Shown: positions 8,972-17,645 of the stretch, one piece after another | Numbering within the stretch: the stretch's first letter is position 1 | How the letters are laid out: the number at the start of each line of letters is the position of its first letter | Source: Marine Group II euryarchaeote MED-G38 | GTDB lineage: Archaea > Thermoplasmatota > Poseidoniia > Poseidoniales > Thalassarchaeaceae | NCBI GenBank assembly: GCA_002457145.1 | Contig: NTJP01000002.1 | Location: forward strand, 97,583 to 150,905 | Direction: 5' to 3' | Length of the DNA: 53,323 nucleotides | Position numbers and translations under genes: made by a program | Notes under the pieces: generated by a model | Databases searched by the model: none | Seen by the model: only the letters and a program-made list of their open reading frames with translations | Told to the model about the DNA's origin: nothing

Positions 8972-9681
8972 TGAATTACTCCCGGTATTGTCAAATTAGT
9001 TATCCTGTTCCGCAGTATATGGAAGAAAGACTGGTAGTGATTAATTTCAAAACTTATGAAGAAGCATTAGGCTTCTCTGCAGAGAAATTAGCAAGAATTA
9101 TGAGTAATTTAGAAACGGAAATTAGACTCATAGCTGTAGTTTCTCCATTTGACCTTTCATCAGTAGTTAGTATAGCGCCAAATCTTGAAGTATGGACTCA
9201 ACACTTAGATCCAATTTCATTTGGTTCGAATACAGGTTGGTTACATCCTGAAAATGCCATAGAAAGAGGTGCAAGTGGTACTTTAATAAATCATGCAGAA
9301 CGCAAAGTGAGCATTGAACATATTGCCATGTTATTGGATCAAGTACCTGAGGACTTCACTGTCTGTGCTTGTGCCGCAAATATCAATGAGGCCGAAGCGA
9401 TAAGTGCTTTGGAACCAACATTCGTTGCCGTTGAACCACCCGAATTGATAGGTGGAGATATTTCTGTAACTTCAGCAGATCCAAAAATTGTCTCCGGAAC
9501 TGTAGCAGTTGTTAGAAAAATATCTAAAGATGTGCGTATATTATGTGGTGCAGGTGTGAAAAATGGTAATGACGTTGCTAAGGCAATAGAACTTGGGGCC
9601 TCGGGAGTTTTACTTGCTAGTGGAGTGACCAAATCATCTAACCCATCTAAATCGTTGCATGATTTACTTTCTAAAATATAA
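8971..9681 (+). CDS. tpiA: Triosephosphate isomerase, archaeal type
   Basis: The conserved core INFKTY (substrate Asn-Lys), a histidine in NHAER, the catalytic Glu in VAVEPPELIGG and the phosphate loop GAGVKNGNDV identify archaeal TIM, which interconverts DHAP and glyceraldehyde-3-phosphate. From 8971 the product is 236 residues; ATG 9019 would give 220 residues starting MEERLVVINFKTY, which fits the usual archaeal N-terminus better. I keep the 8971 start because it overlaps the upstream stop (TAATG) as many genes here do, but the shorter form is quite possible. Confidence 0.93.
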   Translation: MNYSRYCQISYPVPQYMEERLVVINFKTYEEALGFSAEKLARIMSNLETEIRLIAVVSPFDLSSVVSIAPNLEVWTQHLDPISFGSNTGWLHPENAIERGASGTLINHAERKVSIEHIAMLLDQVPEDFTVCACAANINEAEAISALEPTFVAVEPPELIGGDISVTSADPKIVSGTVAVVRKISKDVRILCGAGVKNGNDVAKAIELGASGVLLASGVTKSSNPSKSLHDLLSKI

Positions 9682-9706
9682 TTTCTATTTTTATTTTATA
9701 TATTTT
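9682..9706 (+). terminator. Candidate T-rich terminator after tpiA
   Basis: Directly after the TIM stop there are repeated T-tracts (T5 and T4 runs separated by single A) without a stem, the usual form of intrinsic terminator in Euryarchaeota. PPK2 begins after a 90-base gap, consistent with a separate transcript. Confidence 0.4.
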
Positions 9707-9771
9707 CACCTCAATTTACATAAATAAACCGCAGCCCTTTTCTCTAACTCATTTATCCGTTGATGATTACA

Positions 9772-10587
9772 ATGTCAGATGAGGGTGCGACTGAAATTCA
9801 AAAAGTGAAAAAGAAAAACTACCAAAAAGAACTTTTTAGATTACAATTGGAATTGATTAAATTACAAGAATGGGTCAAAGCTAAAGGACTCAAAGTTGTA
9901 GTAATATTTGAAGGAAGGGATGCAGCAGGAAAGGGTGGTGTAATAAAGAGAATAACTCAATATCTAAATCCTAGGGTTGTAAAAGTTGCAGCATTACCTG
10001 CGCCTACTGAAAGAGAGAAGACCGAATGGTATTTCCAGAGATATGTTGATCATTTACCAGCTGCAGGAGAAATTGTGTTATTTGATAGAAGTTGGTATAA
10101 TCGTGCAGGTGTAGAACGCGTGATGGGTTTCTGTACAGATAAGGAATATGAAGGTTTTTTACGCGCCTGCCCTACCTTTGAAAGAATGCTGATTCGTTCA
10201 GATACCATTTTAATAAAATATTGGTTTTCAGTTTCAGACGAAGAACAATTGAAGAGATTCAAGGCTAGATTGGCAGAACCTCACAAGAGATGGAAATTAA
10301 GTCCAATGGATTTAGAATCTCTTACTAGGTGGGAGGATTATTCAGAAGCTAAGGATAATATGTTCGCATATACCGATACAAAGAGGTCACCATGGTATGT
10401 CGTTAATTCAGAAATCAAAAAACATGCTCATATAAATTGTATAAGTCATTTTTTATCTCTAATACCGTATGAAGATCTAACTCCAAAAGAAATAAAATTA
10501 CCCAAAAGGAAAAAATCAACAGGATATATTCGCCCTCCGGAAGATGAGCAAACCTTTGTTCCTGATTTTCATCTTAAATTGTTGTGA
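9772..10587 (+). CDS. ppk2: Polyphosphate kinase 2, class I
   Basis: About 271 residues from ATG 9772 (MSDEG); an ATG at 9763 and a TTG at 9760 are alternatives. Walker A GRDAAGKGG is at residues 48-56, then ALPAPTEREK, WYFQRYVDHLP and the Walker B/lid segment FDRSWYNRAGVERVMGF, all diagnostic of PPK2. Length and the lone domain fit class I (polyP plus NDP to NTP, or the reverse). It supports phosphate storage or nucleotide regeneration in the cytoplasm. Only 4 bases separate it from the lipoprotein gene, so the two are probably co-transcribed. The family is widespread in bacteria, so acquisition by transfer is likely. Confidence 0.93.
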   Translation: MSDEGATEIQKVKKKNYQKELFRLQLELIKLQEWVKAKGLKVVVIFEGRDAAGKGGVIKRITQYLNPRVVKVAALPAPTEREKTEWYFQRYVDHLPAAGEIVLFDRSWYNRAGVERVMGFCTDKEYEGFLRACPTFERMLIRSDTILIKYWFSVSDEEQLKRFKARLAEPHKRWKLSPMDLESLTRWEDYSEAKDNMFAYTDTKRSPWYVVNSEIKKHAHINCISHFLSLIPYEDLTPKEIKLPKRKKSTGYIRPPEDEQTFVPDFHLKLL

Positions 10588-10591
10588 AACT

Positions 10592-11845
10592 ATGAAAATT
10601 TTATCTTCAATGATTGTTATTATCATACTTATCTCTAGTGGATGCTTAGGTATTTTCGAGGGTAATGTCGATAACGACAATGATGGTTTTTTGAATGTAA
10701 TTGATGATTTTCCTAATGACCCAGAAGAATGGATTGATACCGATGGAGATGGTATTGGAAACAATGCAGACTTAGATGATGATAACGATGGTTTTACCGA
10801 CTCTCTGGAATTTGATTGTATTTCCAATTCATTAAATAATTCCTCAAAACCAATAGATCTGGACAAAGATGGGATTTGTGATATATTAGATGGAGATATT
10901 GATGGCGATAACTTACCCAATATTTGGGAAATTAATAGAAACTTAAATCCCTTTGATGCCAATGATTCTATTCTATGCCATGGATATGCCGAATATTGTT
11001 TAAGAAGTTATGATAATTTCACCTTTCCAGAGACTCATAATGCTTATTCAGCCTTAGAAGACGGAGTATTCATGGGTGTAAATCATTATACTGGACTACA
11101 GGCACAATGGGATGGAGGAATCAGGGCTTTCATGGTTGACACACATCATGTTACAAGCGATAACACTGGCCCAGAAGATGTGAGATTCTGCCATGGTTCT
11201 CCTAACTCTTTTCCTCATCCCTGCTCATATTCTGAAATAGATGCGTTCGAGTGGCTTACACTTCTCAATTCATTAATGAATTCCAGTGGTAATAATTGTC
11301 CAATGTATTGTGGAGATGTTGTGACATTACTAATTGAAAATTATGTACCTGCAGAACATCTAAACAATCTCTTCAATAAAACTGGAATGTCCGATAGAAT
11401 ATACATACACAGTTTTGGAGACGTGTGGCCAGATATCGGCGACTTAATATTAAGTGGTAAAGATTTAGTCGTTTTTTGGGAACAAACAGGAAATCAACAA
11501 TATCCTTGGTTACATGATTTTGGAGAATTTGGTTGGACTACTAATTACGGAGAAGATAATCAAGATGAAATGAAATGTACAATACATCGAGGTAACGGTT
11601 CTCAACCTGTTTGGCATCTCAATCATTGGTTAACAAGTATTTTCGGGGTAGCCGACCCTTCAAGAAGCAATGAAGTTAATGATTACTATTTCCTATTAAA
11701 TAGATCATTAGAATGTTGGGAAATAATGGATAATCGTCCAACTTTTATTGCTGTAGATTATTGGGAAGACGGAGAAATAACCAACGTCACCATCACCTTA
11801 AACAAAATGGAACATTGGTCCTCAGAAATACCTCCACATCCTTAA
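10592..11845 (+). CDS. Lipoprotein with thrombospondin type-3 repeats and a PI-PLC-like phosphodiesterase domain
   Basis: 417 residues from ATG 10592, chosen because it gives a clean lipoprotein signal: short basic start, hydrophobic run and lipobox SSGC at about residues 13-17. Next come Asp-rich DxDxDG calcium-binding repeats (residues about 25-120). The rest resembles the PI-PLC X fold: THNAYS with His149 as general base, GIRAFMVDTHH, and the second catalytic-type His201 in CHGSP. Likely a surface-anchored phosphodiesterase acting on phospholipid head groups; substrate unknown. Many Cys in the catalytic part fit an extracellular location. Coupled with ppk2, suggesting release and storage of phosphate. 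Confidence 0.75.
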   Translation: MKILSSMIVIIILISSGCLGIFEGNVDNDNDGFLNVIDDFPNDPEEWIDTDGDGIGNNADLDDDNDGFTDSLEFDCISNSLNNSSKPIDLDKDGICDILDGDIDGDNLPNIWEINRNLNPFDANDSILCHGYAEYCLRSYDNFTFPETHNAYSALEDGVFMGVNHYTGLQAQWDGGIRAFMVDTHHVTSDNTGPEDVRFCHGSPNSFPHPCSYSEIDAFEWLTLLNSLMNSSGNNCPMYCGDVVTLLIENYVPAEHLNNLFNKTGMSDRIYIHSFGDVWPDIGDLILSGKDLVVFWEQTGNQQYPWLHDFGEFGWTTNYGEDNQDEMKCTIHRGNGSQPVWHLNHWLTSIFGVADPSRSNEVNDYYFLLNRSLECWEIMDNRPTFIAVDYWEDGEITNVTITLNKMEHWSSEIPPHP

Positions 11846-11905
11846 GATTCCATAAGGATTGAAATAAACTAAATCATAAAGCAGATTATCTATTGACTCA
11901 TCCGA

Positions 11906-12628
11906 ATGTCCATGCAGAGGTGCGGTTCAAAGGAAGTCTCTGATGCTTTTGTCAATAATGAACAAATATATTTGATACTTGTACTTAGAAATTCAGATGA
12001 CCCAGAGGTATCTCGTCTTGTCGCCTTAGCATCTAGTAAATCAATACCAATTAAAGAAGGCTCCGAAAGAGATATTTGGAGGATGGCTAGGGATAACAAA
12101 GGTGATAATAAACCCAAAATACTTGCTTTAGTTGGCAGAAATCCCTACGCAAGTATAGATGAAGTTTTTCAAACTGGTGGTATAATTTGGTTACTAGCTG
12201 GGGCCAAATACCCAGTTAATATTGGATTCACTATAAGGACCGCAGAAGTTAGTGGTGCTAATGCTGTATTTATTGATAGTAGCCTGAACAATAGCGAACG
12301 TAAGGGTGCATTACGTGCTTCGATGAAAGCACATCGTTTCATTCCATTACACTGGGCCGATGGTGTTTCGATAGTCGACAAAGCAAAAGATTTTGGTTAC
12401 AGGATTATTTCTATAGAAGATGTAGGTTCCAAATCTCCTTGGGAAGTAGACTTTACTGGAAATGTATTATTAATAATCGGAGGAGAGAGAGCAGGAATTT
12501 CTCAATCAATTCTTGATAAATCTGATGTGATACTGAGAATCCCAATGACAGGTTTTGTTCCTTCCTTTAATTTACAAGCACCAATGGCAATTGTAGCCGC
12601 AGAAGCACAAAGGCAAAGATCTCCTTAA
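11906..12628 (+). CDS. TrmH/SpoU-family RNA 2'-O-methyltransferase (SPOUT)
   Basis: 240 residues. The C-terminal SPOUT domain has its three motifs in order: NIGFTIRTAEVSGA (the Asn-x-Gly...Arg motif 1), IIGGERAGIS (motif 2) and IPMTGFVPSFNLQAPMAI (motif 3, knot and SAM loop). Motif 3 usually reads SLNVSVA; here it is SFNLQAP, a mild divergence. The first 75 residues form an N-terminal domain of the type that binds RNA in TrmH/RlmB enzymes. Methylates a ribose in tRNA or rRNA; the target cannot be read. Stands alone with 60- and 49-base gaps on either side. Confidence 0.85.
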   Translation: MSMQRCGSKEVSDAFVNNEQIYLILVLRNSDDPEVSRLVALASSKSIPIKEGSERDIWRMARDNKGDNKPKILALVGRNPYASIDEVFQTGGIIWLLAGAKYPVNIGFTIRTAEVSGANAVFIDSSLNNSERKGALRASMKAHRFIPLHWADGVSIVDKAKDFGYRIISIEDVGSKSPWEVDFTGNVLLIIGGERAGISQSILDKSDVILRIPMTGFVPSFNLQAPMAIVAAEAQRQRSP

Positions 12629-12677
12629 ATTCAATTTTAACCCCTAGTTTCATGACCCTTAACCCAATCCTAGGTAC

Positions 12678-14423
12678 ATGGAAGTACCCACTGAACTCTT
12701 GTCTATGCTTCAAGGGGAACAAGGGCCAACTAAACAAAAAGCAGCCCGTCTGGTGATCGATCTTGCATCTACTGCAAACTCAAAACAATTTATCCGCTGC
12801 GATAATTCTCACGTTTCTGGTGTCAGTGTAATCACAGGTGGGCACGGTCTACGACGCTTTCTTTCAGATATTTCTGGCGACCCCCTGGGCAAAGTTGTTA
12901 TTCCAACAACTCTAAACTCTGCTGGCTGTGATTTGGATAAATTAGAAGAAATGAATATTAATTATCCGGAATTTCTCAAATATCAGTTTGAAATTGTAGA
13001 GGCATATTCTGAATTAGGGATTGATGCTACACTTTCATGCACTCCATATGATAGAGGCATTGAATCCATTGAAGGGTTTGGTTCATGGGCAGAGTCAAAT
13101 GCTGTTTGTTTCTCAAACTCATATACATCACTGATAACCAATCGTGAGTCTGGATTATCTGCTCTTGCTACAGCTTTGACTGGATGGGCACCATATTGGG
13201 GGCTACATATACCAGAAAATCGCATTCCAAATATATTTGTAAAGGTTGATTGCAATTTGTCCGATCCTACAGATTGGAGTATTCTGGGAGATTGGATAGG
13301 CAAACAAATAATGCCAGATTGGAAATTACCCTGGGGCCCTATGCCCTATATTGTTGGTTTACCCAAGAAAATCAATTTTGAGATGCGTAAAGCCCTCACT
13401 GCCGCAGCAGCAAATTATGGCTGCCCTATGTTATGGATTGATGACGGTACATCAGATTCACCTTATGTTGAGGAATATCAAGGTGAAATAACATTTGGAA
13501 AAGAAGAATTATCTCTAAGATATAGGGAACTTTCTCCTAAAGGAATTGTTGATTTAGTAGTTATAGGGTGCCCTCAGGCAAGTATTGGTGAAGCTAGATC
13601 TACGGCAGCAGCTGCACGTGCAAGGATGGAACTTGGAGAGAAAATAACTAATAAACGACTCTGGCTATTCACTAGCGGATATAATTATGAAATTCTAGAA
13701 GCAGATGGAACAATTGATATTTTAGAAGAAGCAGGAGCCTTAATTCTTAAAGATACATGTCCAGAAGTAACTCCTTACAATAGAGATATATACAATCATT
13801 TATTGACAAATTCCCTGAAAGCAGAACATTATCTTACAAGTGGACTTAATCGAATGCCTACTAGCGTAGCTAAAATAGTGGATTGTGTAGCGCATGCATT
13901 CGATGACCAATTAACAATTGGGCCTCGTCCTATTTTAGATTCTAGAAAACCTAAGCCTATACTTTCAGGAAAAACCAAAAAAATCTCTTCAGTTGATATT
14001 TATGGAAAAGGAGTTCCAAGTCAATCAGACTGGAAAGTGTCCGGTAAAGCATTAGTTACAGATGTTCCCATAACATATCTTGGTTATGTAAATAGAGATA
14101 CTGGGATAATAGAAGAACCAGGACACCCACTGGATGGAAATAAAATAAAAGATACAATTTTTATTTATCCAAAAGGATCTGGTTCCACAGTCGCTCCTTT
14201 TGTATTGATGGGGTTGATATATACAAATCAAGGCCCTAAGGCAATAGTAAACACTGATGTCTGCCCACTAACAATTCCTGCTATATCGCTATTAAATGTA
14301 CCCTATGCTCATGGTTTTAGCACAGATCCTACACTTGAAGTAAATTCTGGCGATGAGGTCGAATTATCTCTTAGTGATGGAGTCACTAATCTAAAAATTA
14401 TAAATAGAAATAGCGAGGATTGA
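12678..14423 (+). CDS. Aconitase X, large and small subunits fused (candidate phosphomevalonate dehydratase)
   Basis: 581 residues. Residues 1 to about 425 match the DUF521/AcnX catalytic domain (NSHVSG, TTLNSAGCDLDKL, SCTPYD, GCPQAS, LKDTCPEVTPY with candidate Fe-S cysteines). Residues about 445-575 match the DUF126 swivelling small domain (GHPLDG, YPKGSGSTVAPFVLMGL, VCPLTIPAI). Archaeal AcnX, usually two separate subunits, dehydrates phosphomevalonate to trans-anhydrophosphomevalonate in the modified archaeal mevalonate pathway; fused AcnX proteins in bacteria include hydroxyproline dehydratases. No proline genes are nearby, so the isoprenoid role is preferred as inference. The stop overlaps the TGT start as TGATG. 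Confidence 0.85.
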   Translation: MEVPTELLSMLQGEQGPTKQKAARLVIDLASTANSKQFIRCDNSHVSGVSVITGGHGLRRFLSDISGDPLGKVVIPTTLNSAGCDLDKLEEMNINYPEFLKYQFEIVEAYSELGIDATLSCTPYDRGIESIEGFGSWAESNAVCFSNSYTSLITNRESGLSALATALTGWAPYWGLHIPENRIPNIFVKVDCNLSDPTDWSILGDWIGKQIMPDWKLPWGPMPYIVGLPKKINFEMRKALTAAAANYGCPMLWIDDGTSDSPYVEEYQGEITFGKEELSLRYRELSPKGIVDLVVIGCPQASIGEARSTAAAARARMELGEKITNKRLWLFTSGYNYEILEADGTIDILEEAGALILKDTCPEVTPYNRDIYNHLLTNSLKAEHYLTSGLNRMPTSVAKIVDCVAHAFDDQLTIGPRPILDSRKPKPILSGKTKKISSVDIYGKGVPSQSDWKVSGKALVTDVPITYLGYVNRDTGIIEEPGHPLDGNKIKDTIFIYPKGSGSTVAPFVLMGLIYTNQGPKAIVNTDVCPLTIPAISLLNVPYAHGFSTDPTLEVNSGDEVELSLSDGVTNLKIINRNSED

Positions 14424-16576
14424 TGACTCTAAACCCTCACAGACAATACATGAGTACCCGCCCTACTCCTCAGCCTTGTCAAAAACATGATCATGGTAAA
14501 TTTGAAATCTTAACCAGAGATGGTGCTGCTAGAATAGGTCGCTTACATACAAATCATGGAGTATTAAATACTCCAATGTTACTTCCAGTTGTAAATCCAA
14601 ATATCAGGACTATTGAGCCTAGAGAAATGTGGGAAGAGTATGGTATAGAGGGATTAATAACAAATTCATATATAATCTGGAAACATAAAAAACTAAAAGA
14701 ATCAGCTCTATCACTAGGAATTCATAATCTTTTAGATTTCCCAGGCGTTGTAGTAACTGATTCGGGAACTTTTCAATCGTACATATACGGAGATATTGAG
14801 GTTGGTGTTAGTGAAATTATTGAATTTCAAAAAAACATTGGTGTCGATATAGGTACCATGTTGGATGTTTTTGGGCGCCCGGATATGTCATTATCCGAAC
14901 TTGAATACGCTGTTGATGAGACTGCTAGAAGGGCCCCAGAATCATTAGAAATAGCTGGAAATAATTTATTGTTAAATGGCCCTATACAAGGAGGTACTAA
15001 TGAAAAATTACGTGCTAAATCTGCATCATTAATGTCTTCATTTAGTAGTCAATATCATAATTTCACCATACATCCTATCGGAGGAATAGTTCCTTTAATG
15101 GAAAAACAGATGTATAAGGAATTATTTCAAATATTATTAGCTTCGAAGTCTAATATTCCTTCAAACCGGCCCATCCACTTATTCGGTTGTGGTCATCCAA
15201 TACTTTTTCCATTATCAATTGCATTGGGTGTTGATATTTTTGATAGTGCTGCATATGTATTATTCGCTCGCGATGATCGTTTTTTTACCCCAACAGGAAC
15301 AGTCAAGTTACAAGAAATTAGAGAATGGCCTGTAAGCTCACGCGCTTTTTTCGGATTAACTCCTGAACAGGTCAAAAATATGGATAAAGAAGAAAGAACA
15401 AGTATATTATCCAGGCATAATCTAGAGATTACTCAGGCCGAGTTGGCCAAATGTAGGGAAGCAATAAGAAGTGGTAAAATTTGGCAATTAGCCGAAGAAA
15501 GAAGTCATAGTTCTCCACAATTACGTGTAGCATTCCTTTGGGTTTTAGAACAACTTGCATATCCGGATGAAGGGCCTATTGGAGATAGTATCCTAGATAT
15601 AATATCTTCAACCAATCCCGTGAGGAAGGGAGGTGAAAATATTAGTCATGATATTGAACTACGGCCACACATATTACATTCACAGGCTCTTATTGCCACT
15701 AGATGGAAAATCCCAGGTTCTTGGTGGGATAATTCTAAATCCAGTCCAAAAAATCTAATTATTATTGAGAAATCATCACCTCCTTGGAGATTATCTTCAT
15801 TAAATAGTATTATTTCCCATCTCATTGAAACGCCAAATTCCATACCTTTGATATTGACTCCTCTTGGAATAATTCCTTATTCACTTGAAGACTTATCTCC
15901 ATGGTGCCATTTAGATGGAGATAATGATATGTGGAATATTGAATATGACGATAAGGAAATATTAGAATTTCTTTCTGAACTAAATCTTGAGAATATACCT
16001 TTTGTAAAGATTAAACCAGAATCTGATTTACATATAAACTCTGATTCTATATCAAAAATTAGAGAGTGGCTCGATAGATGTTCCATAGTAGATAAATTAT
16101 CAGTATTATGTTCTATTAATCCCAATGATGGTTGTAAACTTACATCATCGATGACTAGTCGAAAATCCAATACCGATAGAATGGTAAATGTTTATTCCGA
16201 AGGATTACATATCTTATCTCCAAGACTTAATGATGGCGGAATTTCACTAACTCTAGAGGGTGCAAAGAAACTTTCAGATAATAGAATTCCTAATTCATTC
16301 GATGATCATGATATTAATTCTGAATTTTTGGGTTTGCCTAAAGTTTGTATTAATGATGATGCAAAGCCCTTTGTAGGAATAGGAAGAAATGTAATGCATG
16401 GATATATTTTAGCTGCGGATGGTCATATAATACCTGGTCAGCCATGTTTAATTGTTGATTCTGATGGTAAATTAATAGCACATGGAATCGCGTTAACCTC
16501 TTCAAAGGAGATGAATTCCTTCAAGAAGGGAATTGCAGTAAAAGTTAGAGATGGAGCTCTAAAAAATAATTTATAG
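14423..16576 (+). CDS. tgtA: Archaeal tRNA-guanine transglycosylase (archaeosine), zinc ligands missing
   Basis: 717 residues from ATG 14423 (TTG 14420 and ATG 14450 are alternatives). The catalytic TIM barrel is intact: DSGTFQSY with Asp113, GGIVPLME, and DIFDSAAY holding the nucleophile-type Asp271/Asp274. The C-terminal 75 residues form a PUA domain that binds the tRNA. It exchanges guanine-15 in the D-loop for preQ0 on the way to archaeosine. Odd: the family's CxCxxC zinc site after the barrel reads PVSSRAFF (residues 303-310), with all three Cys replaced, although the His in the following RHNLE is kept. The protein is about 130 residues longer than the Pyrococcus enzyme. Translation is coupled to aconitase X. 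Confidence 0.9.
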   Translation: MTLNPHRQYMSTRPTPQPCQKHDHGKFEILTRDGAARIGRLHTNHGVLNTPMLLPVVNPNIRTIEPREMWEEYGIEGLITNSYIIWKHKKLKESALSLGIHNLLDFPGVVVTDSGTFQSYIYGDIEVGVSEIIEFQKNIGVDIGTMLDVFGRPDMSLSELEYAVDETARRAPESLEIAGNNLLLNGPIQGGTNEKLRAKSASLMSSFSSQYHNFTIHPIGGIVPLMEKQMYKELFQILLASKSNIPSNRPIHLFGCGHPILFPLSIALGVDIFDSAAYVLFARDDRFFTPTGTVKLQEIREWPVSSRAFFGLTPEQVKNMDKEERTSILSRHNLEITQAELAKCREAIRSGKIWQLAEERSHSSPQLRVAFLWVLEQLAYPDEGPIGDSILDIISSTNPVRKGGENISHDIELRPHILHSQALIATRWKIPGSWWDNSKSSPKNLIIIEKSSPPWRLSSLNSIISHLIETPNSIPLILTPLGIIPYSLEDLSPWCHLDGDNDMWNIEYDDKEILEFLSELNLENIPFVKIKPESDLHINSDSISKIREWLDRCSIVDKLSVLCSINPNDGCKLTSSMTSRKSNTDRMVNVYSEGLHILSPRLNDGGISLTLEGAKKLSDNRIPNSFDDHDINSEFLGLPKVCINDDAKPFVGIGRNVMHGYILAADGHIIPGQPCLIVDSDGKLIAHGIALTSSKEMNSFKKGIAVKVRDGALKNNL

Positions 16577-16620
16577 TTTCTAATCACAAAGGGGATTGAT
16601 TGAAAAGATTAACATCTGAA

Positions 16621-16630
16621 CATAATATAA
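16621..16630 (+). promoter_or_regulatory. Candidate TATA box for the tandem ABC transporter operon
   Basis: CATAATATAA is centred about 29 bases before the ATG at 16655 and follows an 80-base gap after tgtA. The spacing suggests a leaderless or very short-leader transcript, yet a purine-rich GGAGAGG (16639-16645) also lies before the start, so either initiation mode is possible. Confidence 0.35.
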
Positions 16631-16654
16631 TCGCGTACGGAGAGGACGTCTAAA

Positions 16655-17644
16655 ATGCAGGATAATAAAGATAATAATTGGGTAATAGAGACTGAAAATC
16701 TCTGTAAGATGTACGGCCCACATCTAGCTCTAGATAATATCAATCTAAAGATTCCTCGTGGGGCTGTAGGTGTTCTTGGACCAAATGGTGCCGGAAAATC
16801 TACATTCTTCAAATGTATTTTAGGATTAATTAAAACAACTTCTGGTAGTGGAAGGGTTCTCGGTCATGATGTTAGATCAGAAGGAGAATTAATACGTTCT
16901 AAAATAGGATATATGCCCGAATATGATGCATTAGATCCCGGTTTAACCGCAATAGATCAAGTTAGATACTCTGGTGAAATATTAGGTATGAATACTGATG
17001 TAGCGACCCAAAGAGCACATGAAGTGTTAGAATATGTAGGTCTCAAAGATCAAAGATATAGGAAAATAGAAACTTTTAGTACTGGAATGAAACAAGCAAC
17101 AAAATTAGCCTGTGCAATAATTCATGATCCTTTAATATTAATTTGTGATGAACCAACTAATGGTTTGGATAAAAGAGCTAGGAAATTTATGTTAGATACT
17201 TTAAGAAGAACTGCCAATGAAGGACAACGAACAGTTCTCATGAGTAGCCATGTTATGGAAGACGTCCAAGAAGTTTGTGAAAGTATTTTGATGATCTACA
17301 AGGGCAAAGTCGTTCTACAGAAGAGTTTAGGAGAATTAGTAGATCAAGTAGATAGAGAAATAGAAATGACCATCTGGGGCGGTGCTTCAAAATTACAAGA
17401 GGAATTAGAAAATAGAGGCTTCTCTGTCCGGCGATTAGGGAGAATACTCAGAGTTACTTTAATCGATGAAAATACAATTACTGGAATAATTAAAACAGTT
17501 GCAGATTGTAAAGTTCAAGTACGGCAATTAAAAGAATATACTCCTGATTTAGAAGATATTTTCCTTCTAATAATGGATAAGTTGGGGGCTGAAATAAAAT
17601 TAACTTCTGACTTAATGACTTCTGAGCATGTTGGTGGGACTTAG
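16655..17644 (+). CDS. ABC-2 type transporter, ATP-binding protein (pair 1)
   Basis: 329 residues. Walker A GPNGAGKST at about residue 45, Q-loop region, signature FSTGMKQ (variant of LSGGQ, common in NatA/CcmA-like exporters), Walker B ILICDEPTNGLD and H-loop SSHVM. The C-terminal 90 residues are the extra domain seen in ABC-2 exporter ATPases. Works as a dimer under the permease that starts 1 base after its stop. First gene of a five-gene transcript. Confidence 0.9.
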   Translation: MQDNKDNNWVIETENLCKMYGPHLALDNINLKIPRGAVGVLGPNGAGKSTFFKCILGLIKTTSGSGRVLGHDVRSEGELIRSKIGYMPEYDALDPGLTAIDQVRYSGEILGMNTDVATQRAHEVLEYVGLKDQRYRKIETFSTGMKQATKLACAIIHDPLILICDEPTNGLDKRARKFMLDTLRRTANEGQRTVLMSSHVMEDVQEVCESILMIYKGKVVLQKSLGELVDQVDREIEMTIWGGASKLQEELENRGFSVRRLGRILRVTLIDENTITGIIKTVADCKVQVRQLKEYTPDLEDIFLLIMDKLGAEIKLTSDLMTSEHVGGT

Positions 17645-17645
17645 T

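Noticed and set aside
10516-10962. 148-codon open frame on the minus strand
   Set aside because: Antisense to the PPK2 end and to the Asp-rich repeats of the lipoprotein; Ser/Pro-rich shadow of GAT-type codons.
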